Shown here: piece after piece, positions 20,771-32,219 of the stretch
How positions within the stretch are numbered: position 1 is the stretch's first letter
Layout of the letters: the number at the start of each line of letters is the position of its first letter
Source: Medicago truncatula
Lineage: Eukaryota; Streptophyta; Magnoliopsida; Fabales; Fabaceae
Length of the DNA stretch: 64,000 nt
Assembly: GCF_003473485.1 (NCBI RefSeq)
Contig: NC_053049.1
Coordinates: 19,615,501 to 19,679,500, forward strand
Direction: 5' to 3'
The notes under the pieces: model-generated
What the model saw: only the letters and a program-made list of their open reading frames with translations
The model's database searches: none
Told to the model about the DNA's origin: nothing
Translations under genes and position numbers: made by a program

Positions 20771-21699
20771 TAGACCCGTGCTTCTATTTTACAACAGTGA
20801 TTAAACAGTATATTTGTTAAATTATTTAAAAAAATAAATAGGATAAATCAATTAGTCAAATAATCTATAAAAGATAATGGGAACCCAAACAATGAAAAAT
20901 GAAAATTGCTTTCCTCCTCATGATGATGTTGTGTAGGGTCCACTATCTATGACGGACGCGTCTGGGACGACGACCCCTCCCCAATCCTACACTCGCCGCC
21001 GCGTCCCTTCCTAATAAAAGGGTGCGCAACCTGCCTCTCTGCCCGTGCACTCCTCGTCATCGTCTCCTTGCTGAGTCTCTGCCTGTTTGGGTTGCCAGAC
21101 ATATCTACGCAACATAAAACAATGCAAAAAATCAATTAATTTTTCATAGAGACATTTTATCAAACAGCTATAGCTCAACATAAAAATTATGAGGTTATTG
21201 TCTCATTCCAATCTCTAAATTACGACATTGCACTCAAACTTACTATAATCAACATTAACAATCCAATTTCTAAATAATTTCATCATTAACATGCAAAAAA
21301 TCTAACAGTTTCATCAACCATAAAACCTAACATTTCACAACTTTCATAAAAAAAATTAAATATTTAAACAAAATAAAAAAAAGTGCAAAAGGATCATAAA
21401 CACTTACTTGTAATTGAAGTGGAAGTTGAAGTTGATTTGGTTAAGTTTGATAAAATTTGAGTTTTTAAACACAATGTTAGAAGTTTCTGCATGTTCTGAT
21501 GTAAAATAGGCGCGAGTTTCTGCCTGAGCAGAAGACCGGTTTTCATGAAAATTTAGTCAAAGATCTCTTATCATTACCCATCAATTCAGTCTGTTAATAT
21601 GTACTTGGTCAAGACTGTTTTTTTTTTTTTTTTAGTTTTTAGTTCAGGTTAAAATTGCATAAGATTGATGTTGAATCAACACCATGTTTGGTCATTGAA
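20771..21699. other. Intergenic region with a GC-rich island
   Basis: Mostly AT-rich. Bases 20940-21075 are unusually GC-rich (GGGACGACGACCCCTCCCC, CGCCGCCGCGTCCC). A small minus-strand frame (21135-20947) from the inner ATG at about 21102 reads MSGNPNRQRLSKETMTRSAR... and ends at 20947. I do not recognise it; it may be the first exon of a transposon-derived or unknown gene. Confidence 0.35.
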
Positions 21700-21890
21700 A
21701 ATACTCCATCCGTCCCTTAATGTAGACACCCATTTCCTTTTTCACATTTTTTAAGAAAAGTTGTCTGTGTAATTAATGTGTCAGTTTTGTGTGTTAATAT
21801 TAAGAAATTATCCTTTGTTTGTATTTGTATTAAATTTGACTTTTTATATTTCAAAACAAGATAATAGTATTAACCATTATTTTACTAAGT
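21700..21890. mobile_element. Truncated MITE end
   Basis: It begins ACTCCATCCGTCCCTTAATG, a typical legume mariner/Stowaway-like terminus, but no inverted partner is found nearby. Confidence 0.4.
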
Positions 21891-24500
21891 TTCTAGCGTG
21901 GTAATTAGTTGCGAGTCGGTAAGCTATCGTTATTATTATTTTACCGTTAAGTGAGTAGAAACATTCCTGAATTAGTTATTGAGTGAGTTGAGCCCATTAA
22001 GGCATTGAGGGTTAAACCCATTTGAGAGGAGCCTATATAAGTTCTAGTCTTTAGAGAAAAATAGATTTTCATTTCATTTCATAAGAATTTGAGAGAGGTA
22101 GAGAGAGAAAGTTCAAGAGAATGAGCAAAAGGGTTAGAAGGGAGAAAGCTTGAAGAACCAAGAGGTGATAGAGATTCTAGGAGCTAAATTGAAGCTTTTG
22201 CTAGGATTATTGCTTATTGAGGTAAGGGGGTTAGATTTCAATCATAATCTCTTAGCTTAATTTCTTCCCAAATTCTATGCATAAGTGCTTATTTGAATAA
22301 GTGATTATTTTGCACTTAGTTGTTGAAATTCATGCTCTTGTTATGATGATATGTTTGAGTATATGAATTTGATGATAATTTAATTGTTGTTGATGAAATT
22401 GTATGTTCATGATATGTGAAAATGAGTATATTGTAAATTGTGCTCTAATTGTTGAATTGTGCTATGTTGTTGTTGATTTGTGGTGGATCCATGTTTAATT
22501 GATGTTGTTGTTGTTATGAGATGTTGTTGTTGATTATTCACATCTTGGGTGTTCATAAATTCGGTCAGGTTGTATGAATTGAGTTGTTGTTGAAGGTTTT
22601 TGTAGAAATGGGTTGATTTAATGAATTGTGTTTGAAATGGTTTTTGATTTCATGTTTGAATTGTTTTTGGAAGCCCTTTTGAGTACATGAACCTGTAAAC
22701 AACCTTTGAAAACGAATTTGGGTATTGGGAGATCAAAATTTGGGTTTTAGGATGAAAAAGGGTTGAAACCCGAAAGTTTTTCTGCAGAACTGATGACTGT
22801 TCGCTTAAGCGAACGGTAAGCTAATAGCAACAGAAAGTTTCTGGAACTTGGTTGCTTAAGCGAACGGTAAGCGAACAGCTACTGTAAGCTTCTGGAGCTT
22901 GGTCGCTTAAGCGAACAGATGGATGCTTAAGCGAACGAGCCCAATTTCAACAACTTGTTTAATCACTGTTTATACTCCTTTATTTACTGAAACATGTTTT
23001 ACTTATCCAAACTTGGGAATTTCTAAATGGTTTGAAACTTGAACTTTTGATATTTTCGGATTTGTCGAAAAATGAAATTTTGTGCATTAAGATAACTACA
23101 AGCTTGGTCTACAGTTCATATAGACTTAGACAAGGCATGTAAGGATGGTTTAATGTCTTAATCATATCAAACTTGATTTTCGGGTGGGATTGTGGAATAT
23201 GTGAACTTGGGGTTTTCTGATACGAACTTAGGCAAATCTTTGAACTAATGCTTGATAGTTCGTAAGTGGCCTATGCTCATATTTATATGATTGATTAAGA
23301 TTGAATTGTAGGTTTCCAAACTTGAACAAGTTACCTTGCTTTGAAAATTATCAATGTTGGCCGTTTGCCACTTGATACGAACTTTGTTGAAAATGATTCT
23401 CTTAAGCCGGTTACCTTATGAACCTTTTGTGATTAGCTTTATTTGATTAAGTGAAGATATGTGAATAGTTGTTAGGCATTGAATATGATGTTTATCATAG
23501 GGTGTTGTATTTTCTCCTTCACTTGGAATGTGGAAAATCATGTATGGATATGGAATTATGTGATGAAGTTGGTATTAGTGAATACATATATGTTGATTGA
23601 TTGTGATATTGTTGGTGAATACATATATGTTGAGTGATTGAGATGTTGTTGGTGATTGCATATATGTCAAATAATGGTGAATTGTTGGTGAATACATATA
23701 TGCTAAATATTTGATGAGGATGTGCTGAATTGTTTGTGTGAACATATGCATTTGTTGTTGAGTCATATGTTCATGCATTCATGACTGATGGTGACGGATT
23801 TTATATCCAATTGAGGTGATTGTGATGTTCAGTTGGCATCATGGGGTGACGGCCTAGACATTGTTGATGTCGGTACGGCATGCATTTAGGTGTCGTGTCT
23901 AGGAACATACCACGTTGTGGCATGAGTCCTAATTGTGAAAATATTTGATATGCTTATGGATGTGAGTAATTGGTTGTGATATTTGGAAGTATTATTATGA
24001 AGTATTATTGAAGTTGAATATTCATGTTAATTAATTGGAACTTGAATTGATTTATTTATGTTCAAATCTATTTTGTTGATTATGATTGATGTGAAGCTTA
24101 TTTCCAGTGGTTTCAACCGCCTACCTGTTTGTATGAATGTGTAGACGGAGTGCAGGAGTAGTTTGTTTTTGATGAGTGCTTGGATAGCGGAAGCTAATCT
24201 CCGTTATCGTTCTTGGAGTCTTAGATTAGGCTCTGATTAGAACGTTGGTCTTTATGTCTTTGTTGGATTTATTTATTATTGAGATTTTACCCATATGTCA
24301 GGATTTAGAGAATTTATATGATGATGTATATTGATCTCATGACATGTATACATTAGAGATGTATGATTTATATCCGCTGCGACTGTTGAAAAATTTTATG
24401 TATGCATGTTGATGTTTTTGTTGAAGATGTAGCGTCTATTTCTTAAATATATGCTTTATTCGTGTATTTTATCACTTTAATAGAAACATGACGTTACCCA
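21891..24500 (+). mobile_element. Putative Ty3-type LTR region (solo or truncated)
   Basis: About 2.6 kb without coding capacity. Features: a TATA-like CCTATATAAG at 22033-22042, a GA-rich leader (GAGAGAGGTAGAGAGAGAAA), repeated TTCGCTTAAGCGAAC palindromes at 22799-22935, and an imperfect minisatellite of GTTGGTGAATACATATATG units at about 23570-23720. A tail near 24430 resembles long LTRs of Ty3 chromovirus-type elements. No second copy lies in the window and termini are not fixed, so class and bounds are tentative. Confidence 0.35.
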
Positions 24501-24683
24501 TATACTATGAATAATCATCTATAAAGGTGATAAAGTATTTCGTACTACTTACGTCCATGTCTGGACAACAAATATCTGTATCTATGATTTCTAATAGGTT
24601 AGAACTCCTTTATGCACCCCTTTTGAGCTTGTTAGATTGCTTACCCTTAATGCAATTCACACAAGTCCCCGACCACCGTTTAA

Positions 24684-24990
24684 ATGAATATTATTTATTG
24701 GAATATCAGGGGGATTCCTCTTGTGTGGTCCAGACAACAATGGTTCACAATGGCCCAGCAGCCTTGGGGCATGTTTTCAAGACACTTTGTGGTTTACTCT
24801 GTTGCCTCCCTCTTTTGGGAGCAGATTTTGATAGGAACAGATATGGGATGCCGAACGCCATATTTCCTTAGCTATTTTTGTTTCTAGTTTTCTGTAAATA
24901 TTTATTTTCTTTCAAGGGTATTGGTTTAGTCCCCCCTCATTGTAATTTTTTTTTCCATTTTTTTAATAAAATTTACGTATTTGAAAGGCG
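24684..24990 (+). mobile_element. Internally deleted LINE relic
   Basis: It starts with a frame reading MNIIYWNIRG, the usual N-terminus of plant LINE ORF2 endonucleases. It passes quickly into sequence ending TTTAGTCCCCCCTCATTG and AATAAAA, typical of LINE 3' UTRs. The bulk of ORF2 is absent. Confidence 0.45.
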
Positions 24991-25008
24991 ATAGAGGATG
25001 GGGGTATA

Positions 25009-25039
25009 TGAAGCATCCCAACCTAGTTGGGATGCTTCA
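25009..25039. repeat. Perfect short hairpin
   Basis: Two 14-bp arms (TGAAGCATCCCAAC / GTTGGGATGCTTCA) around a 3-base loop CTA. Function unknown. A second, looser inverted repeat (CCAAGTTGGAA ... TTCCAACTTGAG) lies at 25207-25244, followed by a G-run at about 25250-25268. Confidence 0.7.
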
Positions 25040-25486
25040 GACTCTCCCGGATGCCCAACCTTTCTCTTGGCCTTGTAAAAAAAAACTATCAAATTATGTT
25101 CTTTTCTTAATTCCTACGGATAAATCAAGAATTAAATACACAACCAATGTATTTCCGGCATTTCTCTTTGCATTTTCATTTGCTCGATGTATTGTGTATT
25201 TCTCATCCCAAGTTGGAAGTGTTGTCAAAACATTCCAACTTGAGAAGGGTGGGGGGGGGGGGGGGGGGATTAGTGGGTAAATTTTCATCATTTGTAACAC
25301 TCTTTCCATCTATACAAAGAGTTAGTTGCTTTTCTCTCAATCTTCCATGGATGCCATGTTTCATAACGGATGCATCACACTACCGCTTTCTATTTTCTTC
25401 TCGTGAAACCCTTTTTTAAAGGCACAACACACCTCATGTCTATTTTCACCAAACATGAATTCAACCATCTTTCCTAATTATGAATC

Positions 25487-26762
25487 TGAAGGTGTGAAAA
25501 ACACAAGAAGGGGGGGGGGTTCAATTGTGTTTTCTTTTTCTCTCTAAAAAATACTTCTTCTGATAAAACTTCAGAAGCAGTTTGTGAATGCTTCTAATGA
25601 AATGATCAGAATCAGATATGAAGCGGAAAAGATCAAAGCAGAGAAAAGAAAAGCAAGACACAAGCAGTTATTCTGGTTCCTTCTACAAATCGGAAGTAGT
25701 CCAGTCCCCCTTGCACTTCCAAGGAGATTTCACTATAATCACAAAGATTACAAATGCTCAATACTCTCTAAGCATGAGACTTCTCAAAAATGCTCAAGCA
25801 CACACGCAAGAGTCTTCCAATGCTCAAGCACTAAGCAAGAGTCTTCTAATGCTCAAGCACGCAGGCAAGAGGCTTCTGATCAAACAAAAATACAATGAAT
25901 TAAGTTTGACTTGAACACTTGATATACAATTAGTGGTGTTCACAATACAATACAATAAAGACTCTAGACTTTTGAATTTCTAAGATGTATCAAATCAGTG
26001 CAGAAATTCAGTGTGCTTTGTAGAATTAAATTGACAGAGTTTTTGCGCTTTTTAACTTGTGTATCTCTCTCTTTTATCTTCAAGTCTTCACTCCTTTATA
26101 TAGAGGCGTGAAAGAGACGTTGAGATAATTAGCACGTCTAAAGAGTCGTTTGAAATCCTTTGATCATTCACCAGTAATCCTTTGCCTGATTTGGGTGTAG
26201 TCCTTTGAAGAATTAGCTTCAAATTCATTCCCATCTTGAAGGCACAAATTTTGCAGGCATAGTTGTTGTCTTGTCTTGTAGCGTGGACAAAACAGAGTAG
26301 TGGAGGTAGTGGTTGTACACTTGTACTTTGTCAACTCTGTTAACGAAGGACAAATGCTCAGCTCTATCCAAATGACCGTTGATACCTCCCTTTCAATTCT
26401 TCGTTCTTCTTAGATAAGGTTGAAATGAGAAACAGCTACTTTGGATCTTCAGTTTGAATATATGGATTAAATGTAGCTTCTGGTGATGATTTCGCGTCTG
26501 ATGAAAACCTTGCTTCTGATTACCTTCTGCTTCTGATGACGTCATCACTTCAGATGCACTTCAGCTTCAGACGCAGTTTTCTTCAGATGCTTAGAATTTC
26601 TTTTTCTTTCCATTGTTCTTCCAAGACCTATTGAAATAACTTGACTAGCCTTTGGTCCTGTACACTTGAACAATTATTAGCAATAACCAATTGACAATTT
26701 TTAATACCTTGTTATCATCAAAACTTATTAAGGTTCATTGTGAAACACATTTTGTTCCAACA
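25487..26762 (-). repeat. 3' LTR of the Sirevirus
   Basis: 1276 bp, nearly identical to 34265-35543. It includes a G-run at 25511-25519, short CTCAAGCA(C) repeats, and on the minus strand a TATA-like CTATATAAAGG near 26106. Small frames inside it occur in both LTRs and are not genes. Confidence 0.92.
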
Positions 26763-26776
26763 ATCTCCCCCTTTTT
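26763..26776 (-). promoter_or_regulatory. Polypurine tract of the Sirevirus
   Basis: AAAAAGGGGGAGAT on the minus strand, directly abutting the 3' LTR start TGTTGG. It would prime plus-strand synthesis. Confidence 0.85.
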
Positions 26777-26848
26777 GATGATGACAAACAATAGTATTTA
26801 AAATGTTCAATTGTTGTTAATCTAATTAATAAGTTGACTTCTGGGATA

Positions 26849-26914
26849 GAGGTTTGTAAGCTCCCCCTGAGTCCAATAGATCTTTAAGGTGAGGTTTGTA
26901 AGCTCCCCCTGAGT
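26849..26914 (-). repeat. Two Sirevirus CAGGGGGAG motifs
   Basis: Two 24-bp copies (26849-26872 and 26891-26914), 42 bp apart, each containing CAGGGGGAGCTTACAAACC on the minus strand. Repeated polypurine-like motifs near the 3' LTR are a described hallmark of Sireviruses. Confidence 0.75.
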
Positions 26915-26979
26915 TCTATTCTTATTAATTAAATTTCAGTAAAAAAAATACTCATAACATATCAGAAGTATTAAAAGGT

Positions 26980-28458
26980 TTAGAAGTGGTTCTGTTTAGC
27001 ACTTGGCTCTTCTTCTGGCTGTTCAGCTTGATCTTCTGTGCTACCTTCAACAGCTTTCAGATCCCTTGCTCTCTTGTTTCTGATGGTTTGAAGAGCAGCT
27101 TCCCTAGCATCAGATTTCTTGACATTCTGTTTCTGAACATCTTATTCAGAAGCAGGAGCTTGTTCAGAAGCAACAGCTTGTTCAGAAGCAGAAGCACTAG
27201 CTTTGGATTTCTTTGGCTTTGGTGCTGCAACCTCAACCTTTGTCTCTTTTCTTGTCCTCTTGGAAGGTTTCCTTTTCGCTTCTTCTTCTTCCAAGTACTC
27301 TTCCTTAGTAAGAGGTTTGCTTTTTGATTTTCTGCTCTTGGCAGCAGGAAGAACACCTCCAAACATTTGTTCAGGAACATCTTTCAGACTGATCTTTTCT
27401 CTTGTCCTTTCAAAGTGATCTCTGATAAAGTTCATCTGAACGTCCAGAGGATCTTGCTTACAGATGGGGGGAAAGTTGGGAATCAAAGCTGATTTGGCAT
27501 CAGATGCCTTCATATCTGTGGGTAGCTTCTTAAGGTCTTTTACATCAACCAGATGCATGGACCTCAAAGTTTCTCCATTGATAATTTTTCCTCTAACAGT
27601 TCCCAACTGTTCATCTGTGAAGAAGTTTGCCTCCTTCAACATCTTGATGATTCCTCCTTGATGAAGAATCTCAAAGAGTAGCCTTCCATAGGGTACCCAA
27701 CACCTATTCTTCAGCTGGCTCTCTCTGAGCTGATGTACCATATGCCTGAAGATGTATCTGGGCACATTAGCCTTTACACCAGTTAAGAAAAAGTGTAAAA
27801 GGATTTTGTGTTCCAGAGAAGGTTGATCACTACCACCACCTTTTGGTAGTAGGTTGTCATTCTGAATTTTCAGCATCACCTTGGTCTTGGCATTCATATC
27901 AGCATAGGCAAAGTCCTTGACCTTGTTGTAGAGTGTTTTGTTCACAATATCATTCCAGGGGTTGTCTTTGGGTTTAGTGATTCCAGCCTTATAATCTCCT
28001 TCTGCTGGTCTTCTGAGGACGAAAGCAATCACATCCTCATTGATCCATACAGGAATCCCCATGATGCTTGAACGTATCTGGGTTTTAGTGAATGGTTCCA
28101 AGCCCATTTCTTGTCTTGATTTACCCTTGAGTTCTGGATAGAGAAGGACTTTTTCATCTTCTTCCATCTTAGCAGCATCTCTATCAAAGATACTGGCTCT
28201 AACCCAGAAATGATGTATCAAAGTTTGATAGGTTGGTCCGTTCAGAAAGTTGAAGTAGCTTCCCAAGCCTTGCACTTCATAGAAACTTCCAATATCGCAG
28301 TTATGAGCGGCCAAGGAAGCAAAATCTACTGGATTCTCTGATTGAATCTTTAAATCCCATTCCTCCAAGGACATGGTTCTTCCCTTAATCACGTAGGCAG
28401 GAGCCTCTTCTTGTTGCATGTTAGATGATGAACCAGGTGCAGAACTTGAAGATGCCAT
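26980..28458 (-). pseudogene. Third ORF (env-position) of the Sirevirus
   Basis: The frame begins at ATG 28458 (MASSSSAPGSSS) and runs to a TAA at 27142-27144. The same frame then continues for about 53 codons to a TAA at 26980, so the first stop is probably a mutation in an Ala/Ser/Glu-rich tail. The body (EEWDLKI..., IMGIPVWINEDVIAFVLRRP) resembles the plant-transposon-associated domain found downstream of pol in legume Sireviruses. I see no clear signal peptide or membrane segment, so an envelope role is not supported by sequence. Upstream in-frame codons to 28587 are probably not translated. Confidence 0.6.
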
Positions 28459-28954
28459 TTGATTGATTGAAGATTGAAGAGGGTTTCTAGGGTTTTTGAA
28501 GTTTCTTAGCAGCGAAGGTTTGAAATGAAATGAGAGTGTGAGTTGTGAAGTGAGTAGTGTGTGTTTTTGCTTAAGTGTATTTATCAAAACGTTTGCAATT
28601 CAAAAGAGACAAACAAACATAGCATTAATGACAAATTGGGGGCGCGTGTTAGTACGTTTAAAAGCAAATAAAACATCATTTCCCTTTTTGTTATACTCCA
28701 ATACAAATAGACCATGTCAGAAACTTTTCAGAAAACTAACCTTTGGGTAATGGGACAGCTGTTACAAAAAGTAACTGCCAACGTTCCCACTAGCCAGCCA
28801 TTCAGAAGCAAAGAATACCGCTTCTGAAGTTTTAGTGCTGACATCATCTTCAGAAGCACATTTTCCTCAGAACCTCAGTTAAGAGCTTCTGATGGACTAA
28901 ATGCTTCTGAATGGACTTCAGAACCAAACTTCTTATTCAGAGGCAAGCAAATTT

Positions 28955-31900
28955 TCAATCAGACACAAAGTGCATGTTCAAATTTTTCTTAATAAAATCA
29001 AATCTTTCAACAGATAAAGGTTTTGTAAATATATCAGCCCATTGATGTTCAGTATCAATGAATTGTATATCTAAAATTCCTTTTTGAACATAGTCTCTGA
29101 TAAAATGGTGTTTGATCTCAATATGCTTGGCTCTAGAATGTAGAATTGGATTCTTAGACAAACAAATAGCAGTAGTATTATCACAAAAGATGGGAATACT
29201 GTTAGCATTAATCTGATAATCTTCCAACTGATGTTTCATCCAAAGTAGTTGTGTGCAACAACTTGCAGCTGAAATGTATTCTGCTTCTGCTGTAGACATA
29301 GCAATAGTTGCTTGTCTTTTGCTTGCCCAGGATATCAGATTCTCTCCCAGGAATTGACAATTTCCACTGGTTGATTTTCTTTCAATCCTATCACCAGCAT
29401 AATCAGCATCACAGAATCCAACCAACTTATAATCTAGAGATTTCCTATACATGAGTCCAAGATTAGTTGTTCCTTTCAGATACCTGAAGATTCTCTTAAC
29501 TGCAGTTAAATGAGATTCTCTAGGATCTGATTGAAATCTTGCACACAAGCATACACTGAATAAAATATCAGGTCTAGATGCAGTGAGGTATAACAGAGAA
29601 CCAATCATACCTCTGTATAGCTTCTGGTCTACTATTGTTCCAGTATCTTCTTTGCTTAAGGTGCAGGTTGGATGCATTGGAGTGTTCATCACTTTACAAT
29701 CTTCTAGCTTGAACTTCTTCAGAAGCTCCTTTGTATATTTTGTTTGATGAACATATACTCCTTCTTTTCTTTGATTGATTTGAATTCCAAGAAAGAATTT
29801 CAATTCTCCCATCATGCTCATTTCAAATTCAACCTTCATTAGCTTAGAAAATTCTTTGCAAAGAGATGCATTAGTAGAACCAAATATTATATCATCAACA
29901 TATATTTGCACAATCAAAATGTCTTTCTTAAGAGTCCTTCTGAAGAGTGTAGTGTCAACTTGTCCTCTTTCAAAATCATTTTTAATTAAGAAATTACTTA
30001 GTCTATCATACCAAGCTCTGGGAGCTTGTTTCAAGCCATATAGTGATTTCTTAAGTTTATAAACATGGTCAGGATGCTTAAGATCCTCAAACCCAGGAGG
30101 TTGTTTAACATACACTTCTTCTTCAATGACACCATTAAGAAAAGCACTTTTGACATCCATTTGATATAATATTATGCCATGATTAATTGCATAGGATAGA
30201 AGTAACCTGATTGCTTCCAATCTTGCAACTGGAGCAAATGTTTCAGTGTAATCAATGCCTTCTTGTTGACTGTAACCTTGAGCAACAAGTCTGGCTTTCT
30301 TTCTGGTTACCTCTCCTTGCTCATTCAGCTTGTTTCTGAATACCCATTTTGTTCCAATAATGTTCTTCTGATAAGGTCTGGGTACCAGATCCCACACATC
30401 ATTTCTCTGAAATTGATTTAGCTCTTCTTTCATAGCTAATATCCATCCATCATCTGAGAGAGTTTCTTCAACAGTTTTAGGCTCAATTATTGAAAGCAAA
30501 CCTATCAAAGATTCTTCTTGTCTGAAATGAGATCTTGTTCTTCTAGGACTATCTTTGCTTCCAATGATTAGCTCCTCAGGATGTGAGGATTTGTGCTTAA
30601 ATTTAGGTTGAATAACCTGCCGAGTGTTATCTTGAATATCCTCAGAAGCATTTTCATTCTGTATTACTGGACTAGGTTCTGCTTCTGAAATAGACTCAGC
30701 TTCTGGAGTAGTTTCAGCTTCTGGACTAGATTCTGCTTCTGAATGCTTTTCAGAATCAGAAGGTTGATCAGATTCTGATGCATCTTCAGAATCAGTTGTA
30801 CCTGCATTACTTTCACTTTGCTCTGGGGTTTTACTTCCAGGCTCTCTATCATCAAATTTAACATGCATAGATTCTTCAACACAATGTGTTTCTGAATTAT
30901 ACACTCTGTACGCCTTTGACCTTTCAGAGTAACCTAAAAAGATTCCTCTTTGAGCCTTGGCATCAAATTTCTTCAGATAGTCTTTAGTGTTTAGAATGTA
31001 ACAAGTACATCCAAACTGATGAAAGTAAGAGATATTGGGTCTTCTTCCTTTAAAGAGTTCATATGCAGTTTTCTCCAACATAGGTCTGATATAGATCCTA
31101 TTTTGAATATAACATGAAGTATTAACTGCTTCTGCCCAGAAATGTTTAGCTAAATTGTTTTCATGGATCATGGTTCTGGCCATTTCTTGTAAGGTTCTGT
31201 TCTTTCTCTCTACAACCCCATTTTGTTGTGGAGTTCTAGGAGAAGAAAATTCATGGAGAATCCCATGTTTTTCACAAAAAGATTCAAATGGCTCATTTTC
31301 AAATTCACCACCATGATCACTTCTGACTTTCAAAATTTTCAATTCTTTTTCAGATTGTATTTGAGTGCAGAAGCTGCTAAACACTTCACATGCATAGTCT
31401 TTACTTTTAATGAATTTTACCCAAGTCCATCTGCTGTAATCATCAACAATGACTAATCCATATTTACTTCCATATAATGATGCAGTGTTAACTGGTCCAA
31501 AAAGATCAATATGGAGTAATTCTAAGGGTCTTGAGGTTGATACAATGTCTTTGGATTTGAAAGAACTTTTCACAATTTTCCCTTTCTGACATGCACCACA
31601 AAGTGCATCTGAATGATAATCAATGTTAGGCAATCCTTTGACAAGTTGTAACTTGCTAATTTTAGAAATTAATCTCCAATTAGCATGTCCCAATCTTCTA
31701 TGCCATACCCACTTTTTATCATTCAATGACAGTAGGCAAACTACCTTCTGATCAGCCAGATCAGAGAAATTAATTTTATAGACATTCTCAACTCTCTTTC
31801 CCTTGAATGTAATGGATTTGTCATCCTTGTTGACTAGCGTGCAGTTGGTCTTACTGAACATTACATCATACCCATTGTCACAAAATTGACTAATGCTCAA

Positions 31901-32128
31901 TAGGTTATGCTTCAGACCATCTACTAGCCACACATTATTAATTGAAATGGAGGAGTTACCAATAGTACCTGTACCAATGATTTTTCCAGTTTGGTTGCCA
32001 CCAAACTTCACTTCTCCTCCATCTTTCATGGTGAGGGTAAGGAACAAAGCTTTCTCTCCAGTCATGTGCCTTGAACATCCGCTGTCTAGGTACCATGACC
32101 TTTGTTTCTCTTTTTCCCTTAGGCACAC
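28955..32128 (-). CDS. Sirevirus pol polyprotein (protease-integrase-RT-RNase H)
   Basis: A continuous frame of 1057 codons. Protease motif [13 protein letters not shown] (about 12-24); GAG-pre-integrase HRRLGHANW (about 145); zinc-like CGACQKGK; integrase core with [22 protein letters not shown] and [15 protein letters not shown]; an acidic Glu/Ser-rich linker with PEAE repeats; reverse transcriptase ([33 protein letters not shown]); and RNase H ([23 protein letters not shown]). It acts in cytosolic particles and copies element RNA into DNA. It is out of frame with gag: the joining region around 32080-32220 carries a TAG and a frame change. Confidence 0.9.
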   Translation of the reverse strand: MCLREKEKQRSWYLDSGCSRHMTGEKALFLTLTMKDGGEVKFGGNQTGKIIGTGTIGNSSISINNVWLVDGLKHNLLSISQFCDNGYDVMFSKTNCTLVNKDDKSITFKGKRVENVYKINFSDLADQKVVCLLSLNDKKWVWHRRLGHANWRLISKISKLQLVKGLPNIDYHSDALCGACQKGKIVKSSFKSKDIVSTSRPLELLHIDLFGPVNTASLYGSKYGLVIVDDYSRWTWVKFIKSKDYACEVFSSFCTQIQSEKELKILKVRSDHGGEFENEPFESFCEKHGILHEFSSPRTPQQNGVVERKNRTLQEMARTMIHENNLAKHFWAEAVNTSCYIQNRIYIRPMLEKTAYELFKGRRPNISYFHQFGCTCYILNTKDYLKKFDAKAQRGIFLGYSERSKAYRVYNSETHCVEESMHVKFDDREPGSKTPEQSESNAGTTDSEDASESDQPSDSEKHSEAESSPEAETTPEAESISEAEPSPVIQNENASEDIQDNTRQVIQPKFKHKSSHPEELIIGSKDSPRRTRSHFRQEESLIGLLSIIEPKTVEETLSDDGWILAMKEELNQFQRNDVWDLVPRPYQKNIIGTKWVFRNKLNEQGEVTRKKARLVAQGYSQQEGIDYTETFAPVARLEAIRLLLSYAINHGIILYQMDVKSAFLNGVIEEEVYVKQPPGFEDLKHPDHVYKLKKSLYGLKQAPRAWYDRLSNFLIKNDFERGQVDTTLFRRTLKKDILIVQIYVDDIIFGSTNASLCKEFSKLMKVEFEMSMMGELKFFLGIQINQRKEGVYVHQTKYTKELLKKFKLEDCKVMNTPMHPTCTLSKEDTGTIVDQKLYRGMIGSLLYLTASRPDILFSVCLCARFQSDPRESHLTAVKRIFRYLKGTTNLGLMYRKSLDYKLVGFCDADYAGDRIERKSTSGNCQFLGENLISWASKRQATIAMSTAEAEYISAASCCTQLLWMKHQLEDYQINANSIPIFCDNTTAICLSKNPILHSRAKHIEIKHHFIRDYVQKGILDIQFIDTEHQWADIFTKPLSVERFDFIKKNLNMHFVSD

Positions 32129-32219
32129 CTGCAGTTTTAACCAATTCAGATTTAGGTACCCATATCTTCATGGGTCCTTTTGGGTTAGTTCTGGAGGTTT
32201 TACTTTTCCTCCCTTGTAC

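Noticed and set aside
25584..25914. About 100-codon plus-strand frames with CSSTHAR/QAHTQESSNAQA-like repeats
   Set aside because: They occur in both LTRs of the Sirevirus and reflect CTCAAGCA-type LTR repeats; no independent gene evidence.
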